A stretch of DNA of 6,895 bases from Nitrospirae bacterium GWC2_42_7 (GTDB lineage: Bacteria > Nitrospirota > Thermodesulfovibrionia > Thermodesulfovibrionales > UBA6898): NCBI GenBank assembly GCA_001803645.1, contig MHDW01000059.1:1-6895 (forward strand). Direction: 5' to 3'. The notes beneath the pieces were generated by a model. That model did no database searches and was not told the origin of the DNA. It saw only the letters and a program-made list of their open reading frames with translations. A program made the translations under genes and the position numbers. Every line of letters starts with the position of its first letter. Within the stretch, counting starts at the first letter, position 1. Positions 4,501-6,895 of the stretch are shown here, piece after piece.

Positions 4501-6895
4501 ATGAAAAGAAAAATGTCAGCAGTGTTTTCCTTAATGTTTTCAATGCTATTGACAGGTATTGCCTTTTCTGCAGTTCCACCTTCCATAACCCCTGTGGATG
4601 TTTACACGCTTTCTTCGGACAGTCCTGCGCGAATTGCCGCAGATAATGAGGGTAAAATATATGTAACAATTCCTGAGAATGGTCTGGTCAAAGTTTTTTC
4701 CAATAATGGTCTGTCGTTAGGTAGTCTCAACATCGTGGAATCACCGTTGGGCATTGCTATTGATCAATCCGGAAGGCTGTACATAACTGATACAATAAAC
4801 AACAATTCAGGAGTATACGATTCAGACGGACATCTGTTTTTTAAACTCGGCAGCGGTGACGGTGAGTTTGCTTTTCCAAATGCCATAGCTGTTTCAGTCA
4901 CAGACAAGATTTATGTGACAGACAGTGCTCTCAACATGGTAAAGGTATATTCAACTTCAGACGGCGCATATCTAAACAGCTTTGGTTCAAATATTCTTAG
5001 ATACCCAACCGGCATTACAATTGATGAAGCCGCAGGGGAAGTTTTTGTTATTGACTATAATAATCTCTACATAAGAATTTATGACCTTGACGGCAATCTG
5101 AAAAGAAGTATAAAAGGCGGCGGCGGTATGATGGGCGCAGGGAAACTTCTTATGCCGCTTGGCCTTGCATTGGACAGTACACGGCTCTATGTAACAGATG
5201 CCTTTAATAGCGTTGTGGCAGTATTTGATAAAACAAACGGGGCTTTCTTGAGTTATATTGGGAATTACGGAAGTGGTCCTATTGAGTTCAAAACACCTTC
5301 AGGCATCGCAATAGACAAAGACGGCAAGATGTTTGTGTCCAATACCAATAACCAGAGGATCGATGTCCTTGGCATAGATGTATTTAACAACATTAAAATT
5401 TCACCCGCAGAACTGGATTTTGCCGTGTATGCAAAGGGGCCGTCGGTTACGCAAGCTGTTAATTTAATTTCAGATGTAACCAGCACAACATGGGATGCGA
5501 CAGTATCAGAACCATGGGCTTCCCTTTCTGCTTATTCAGGAACAACCTCGTCATCTGTTGATGTGACCGTCGACCCTTCAGGGGTCCTGCCCGGGAATTA
5601 CAATGTTGATGTCGAATTCAAGACATCATCCGGAGTAGTAGCACTGTTAAAACTGAACGTAGAAGTTATAATGCCAGTGCTTTCAATAGCACCTTCTTCA
5701 TTTAATTTCACATATCAAAAAAATTCCACAAACTTCCCTTCCGGAGCTTTACTGATCAGTTCAATCGGTGCTGTTCTGCCATGGTCAGGTTACACAACTG
5801 CAGAATGGCTTACTCTTGAAAATGTTGCAGGCACAGCCCCTTCAACAACAGGTATCAGCGTCAATAACAATATCAGCAGCTTTGCTCTTGGTACTTATAC
5901 CACGTCTATTGGAATAGATGCAGGAACTAATGTGATCGGAAGTCCTGCCTCTGTCAGTGTAACTGTGAATGTTGTAGACGCAGGAGATATTAAGGTCACA
6001 ACTAACCTTGATGAGGCACTATTTAATATTACCGGGCCGCAGAACGTTTCAGGTTCAGGCAAATCATGGACAGAAACTAATGTAATGACCGGAACTTACA
6101 CTATTTCCTTTGATCATATCAGCGGATATGTCAGGCCGTACAGCAGAAGTTTTACAGTAGAGTCGGGCAAAACAGCCGAGATAATTGCGGAGTATACAGG
6201 TAAAAAGGCAGTAACACATATTGTTGCCGGCTCAGGCGGGAGCAAAGGAAAAGAACTCTCTGTGCTTACTTTAACAGGCGACAAGGTATTTTCAGTAGTT
6301 CCTTTTCATAAGTCTGAGAGCGTAAGGGTCGCTGTCGGGGATCTGGATAAGAGCGGCACTGATAAGATTGCAGTAACAGACTATGTAAGAAGTCTGAAGG
6401 TTTATTCATTTGAAGGGACAGAACTGGCTTCCTTGGAGTTATCCAAATCTTACAAGGGCGCAGATATAGCAGTCGGCGATATAGATAATGACGGCAAGAC
6501 AGACATTCTTGTAGCTGTAAAGAACAGTAATATCACCAGTATTGAACAGCGCAGGGTAGTAAAAGTCTTTAATTATTCCGATGGACAGTTACAGGAAAAG
6601 GCGGTACTATTTACAGAGAACATAATGAACGAATTTTCGATAGCACTTGGAGATATAAATGGAGATGGTATACTGGAAGTGATACTGGCTGATTCAGATA
6701 ATATCAGGGCCTTCAGTATAAATGCTGCGGAAAGTAGACTTACAGAGATATGGACTGTTAAATCAGGATCCAAATACCTTCCGCGTATTGCAGCAGGTGA
6801 TATAGATGACGATGGCCTTGACGAGATAGGCCTGAGTATAACGCAGGCTATAAGCAAAAAGGTGGAAGACCCGGTGATCAGGATCCTGAATGGTT
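4501..6895 (+). CDS. Large exported multi-domain protein: NHL propeller, BACON-like, PEGA-like and FG-GAP domains (C-terminus outside window)
   Basis: One uninterrupted frame of 798 codons to the right edge. A Sec signal peptide spans about 1-24 (MKRK, hydrophobic core, cleavage near 21-24). Residues about 40-292 hold six NHL-type blades of the form P-x-GIAID-x-x-G-x-x-Y-V-x-D, together one propeller, with a glycine-rich insert at 206-214. Two Ig-like domains resembling BACON modules follow (about 300-390 and 394-495), each with a W-A/L-x-L core. A PEGA-like beta domain lies at about 496-567. From about 570 there are at least four FG-GAP/VCBS blades, with Asp-rich calcium loops at 660-668, 718-726 and 767-775 and a degenerate one at 614-619. 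I found no cysteine codon in the whole frame. It is likely secreted or surface-attached and may bind carbohydrate or protein ligands. ATG 4501 is chosen because AGAGG lies 5 bases upstream. It has its own sigma54-like promoter. Confidence 0.88.
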   Translation, partial: MKRKMSAVFSLMFSMLLTGIAFSAVPPSITPVDVYTLSSDSPARIAADNEGKIYVTIPENGLVKVFSNNGLSLGSLNIVESPLGIAIDQSGRLYITDTINNNSGVYDSDGHLFFKLGSGDGEFAFPNAIAVSVTDKIYVTDSALNMVKVYSTSDGAYLNSFGSNILRYPTGITIDEAAGEVFVIDYNNLYIRIYDLDGNLKRSIKGGGGMMGAGKLLMPLGLALDSTRLYVTDAFNSVVAVFDKTNGAFLSYIGNYGSGPIEFKTPSGIAIDKDGKMFVSNTNNQRIDVLGIDVFNNIKISPAELDFAVYAKGPSVTQAVNLISDVTSTTWDATVSEPWASLSAYSGTTSSSVDVTVDPSGVLPGNYNVDVEFKTSSGVVALLKLNVEVIMPVLSIAPSSFNFTYQKNSTNFPSGALLISSIGAVLPWSGYTTAEWLTLENVAGTAPSTTGISVNNNISSFALGTYTTSIGIDAGTNVIGSPASVSVTVNVVDAGDIKVTTNLDEALFNITGPQNVSGSGKSWTETNVMTGTYTISFDHISGYVRPYSRSFTVESGKTAEIIAEYTGKKAVTHIVAGSGGSKGKELSVLTLTGDKVFSVVPFHKSESVRVAVGDLDKSGTDKIAVTDYVRSLKVYSFEGTELASLELSKSYKGADIAVGDIDNDGKTDILVAVKNSNITSIEQRRVVKVFNYSDGQLQEKAVLFTENIMNEFSIALGDINGDGILEVILADSDNIRAFSINAAESRLTEIWTVKSGSKYLPRIAAGDIDDDGLDEIGLSITQAISKKVEDPVIRILNG

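Noticed and set aside
4356..4646. Open frames on both strands across the terminator and the start of the NHL protein gene
   Set aside because: They run through the terminator hairpin and the sigma54 promoter and overlap the signal peptide coding region of the real gene.

Overview
This 6.9 kb chromosomal window is moderately AT-rich, with closely packed genes. It comes from a Gram-negative bacterium that has type IV pili and/or a type II secretion system. The gene content and the def-fmt-DUF116 order fit the Nitrospirota (Thermodesulfovibrio-like) or Desulfobacterota best. That is a judgement from family resemblance, not a measurement, and no rRNA or tRNA is present to settle it.

Left part, minus strand (1-3450), read from right to left. 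A short housekeeping operon encodes peptide deformylase (def), methionyl-tRNA formyltransferase (fmt), a cysteine-rich DUF116 protein and a small two-helix membrane protein. Def and Fmt form the formyl-methionine cycle: Fmt formylates the initiator tRNA and Def removes the formyl group from new proteins. Next, on the same strand but with its own promoter and ribosome binding site, comes a major type IV pilin. It overlaps by about 10 bases the start of a polytopic membrane protein that runs off the left edge. That protein looks like a GT-C-fold sugar transferase of the TMTC/TPR kind and may modify the pilin.

Middle (3451-3761). A 311-base divergent intergenic region carries a def promoter placed so close to the start codon that the mRNA may be leaderless. 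It also holds a GC-rich C-run/G-run repeat patch and a sigma70-type promoter with a strong Shine-Dalgarno sequence for the next gene.

Right part, plus strand (3762-6895). A lone GspG-like pseudopilin is closed by a very strong intrinsic terminator, whose hairpin is flanked by near-identical 14-base direct repeats. After it, a well-matched sigma54 (-24/-12) promoter precedes a large exported protein that is open to the right edge (798 codons seen). It has a signal peptide, a six-blade NHL propeller, two BACON-like Ig domains, a PEGA-like domain and at least four FG-GAP/VCBS blades with calcium-binding loops. It is probably a secreted or surface protein. A link to the neighbouring pseudopilin or pilus machinery is plausible but not shown by the sequence. 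No CRISPR array, insertion sequence, phage gene, tRNA or rRNA was seen.
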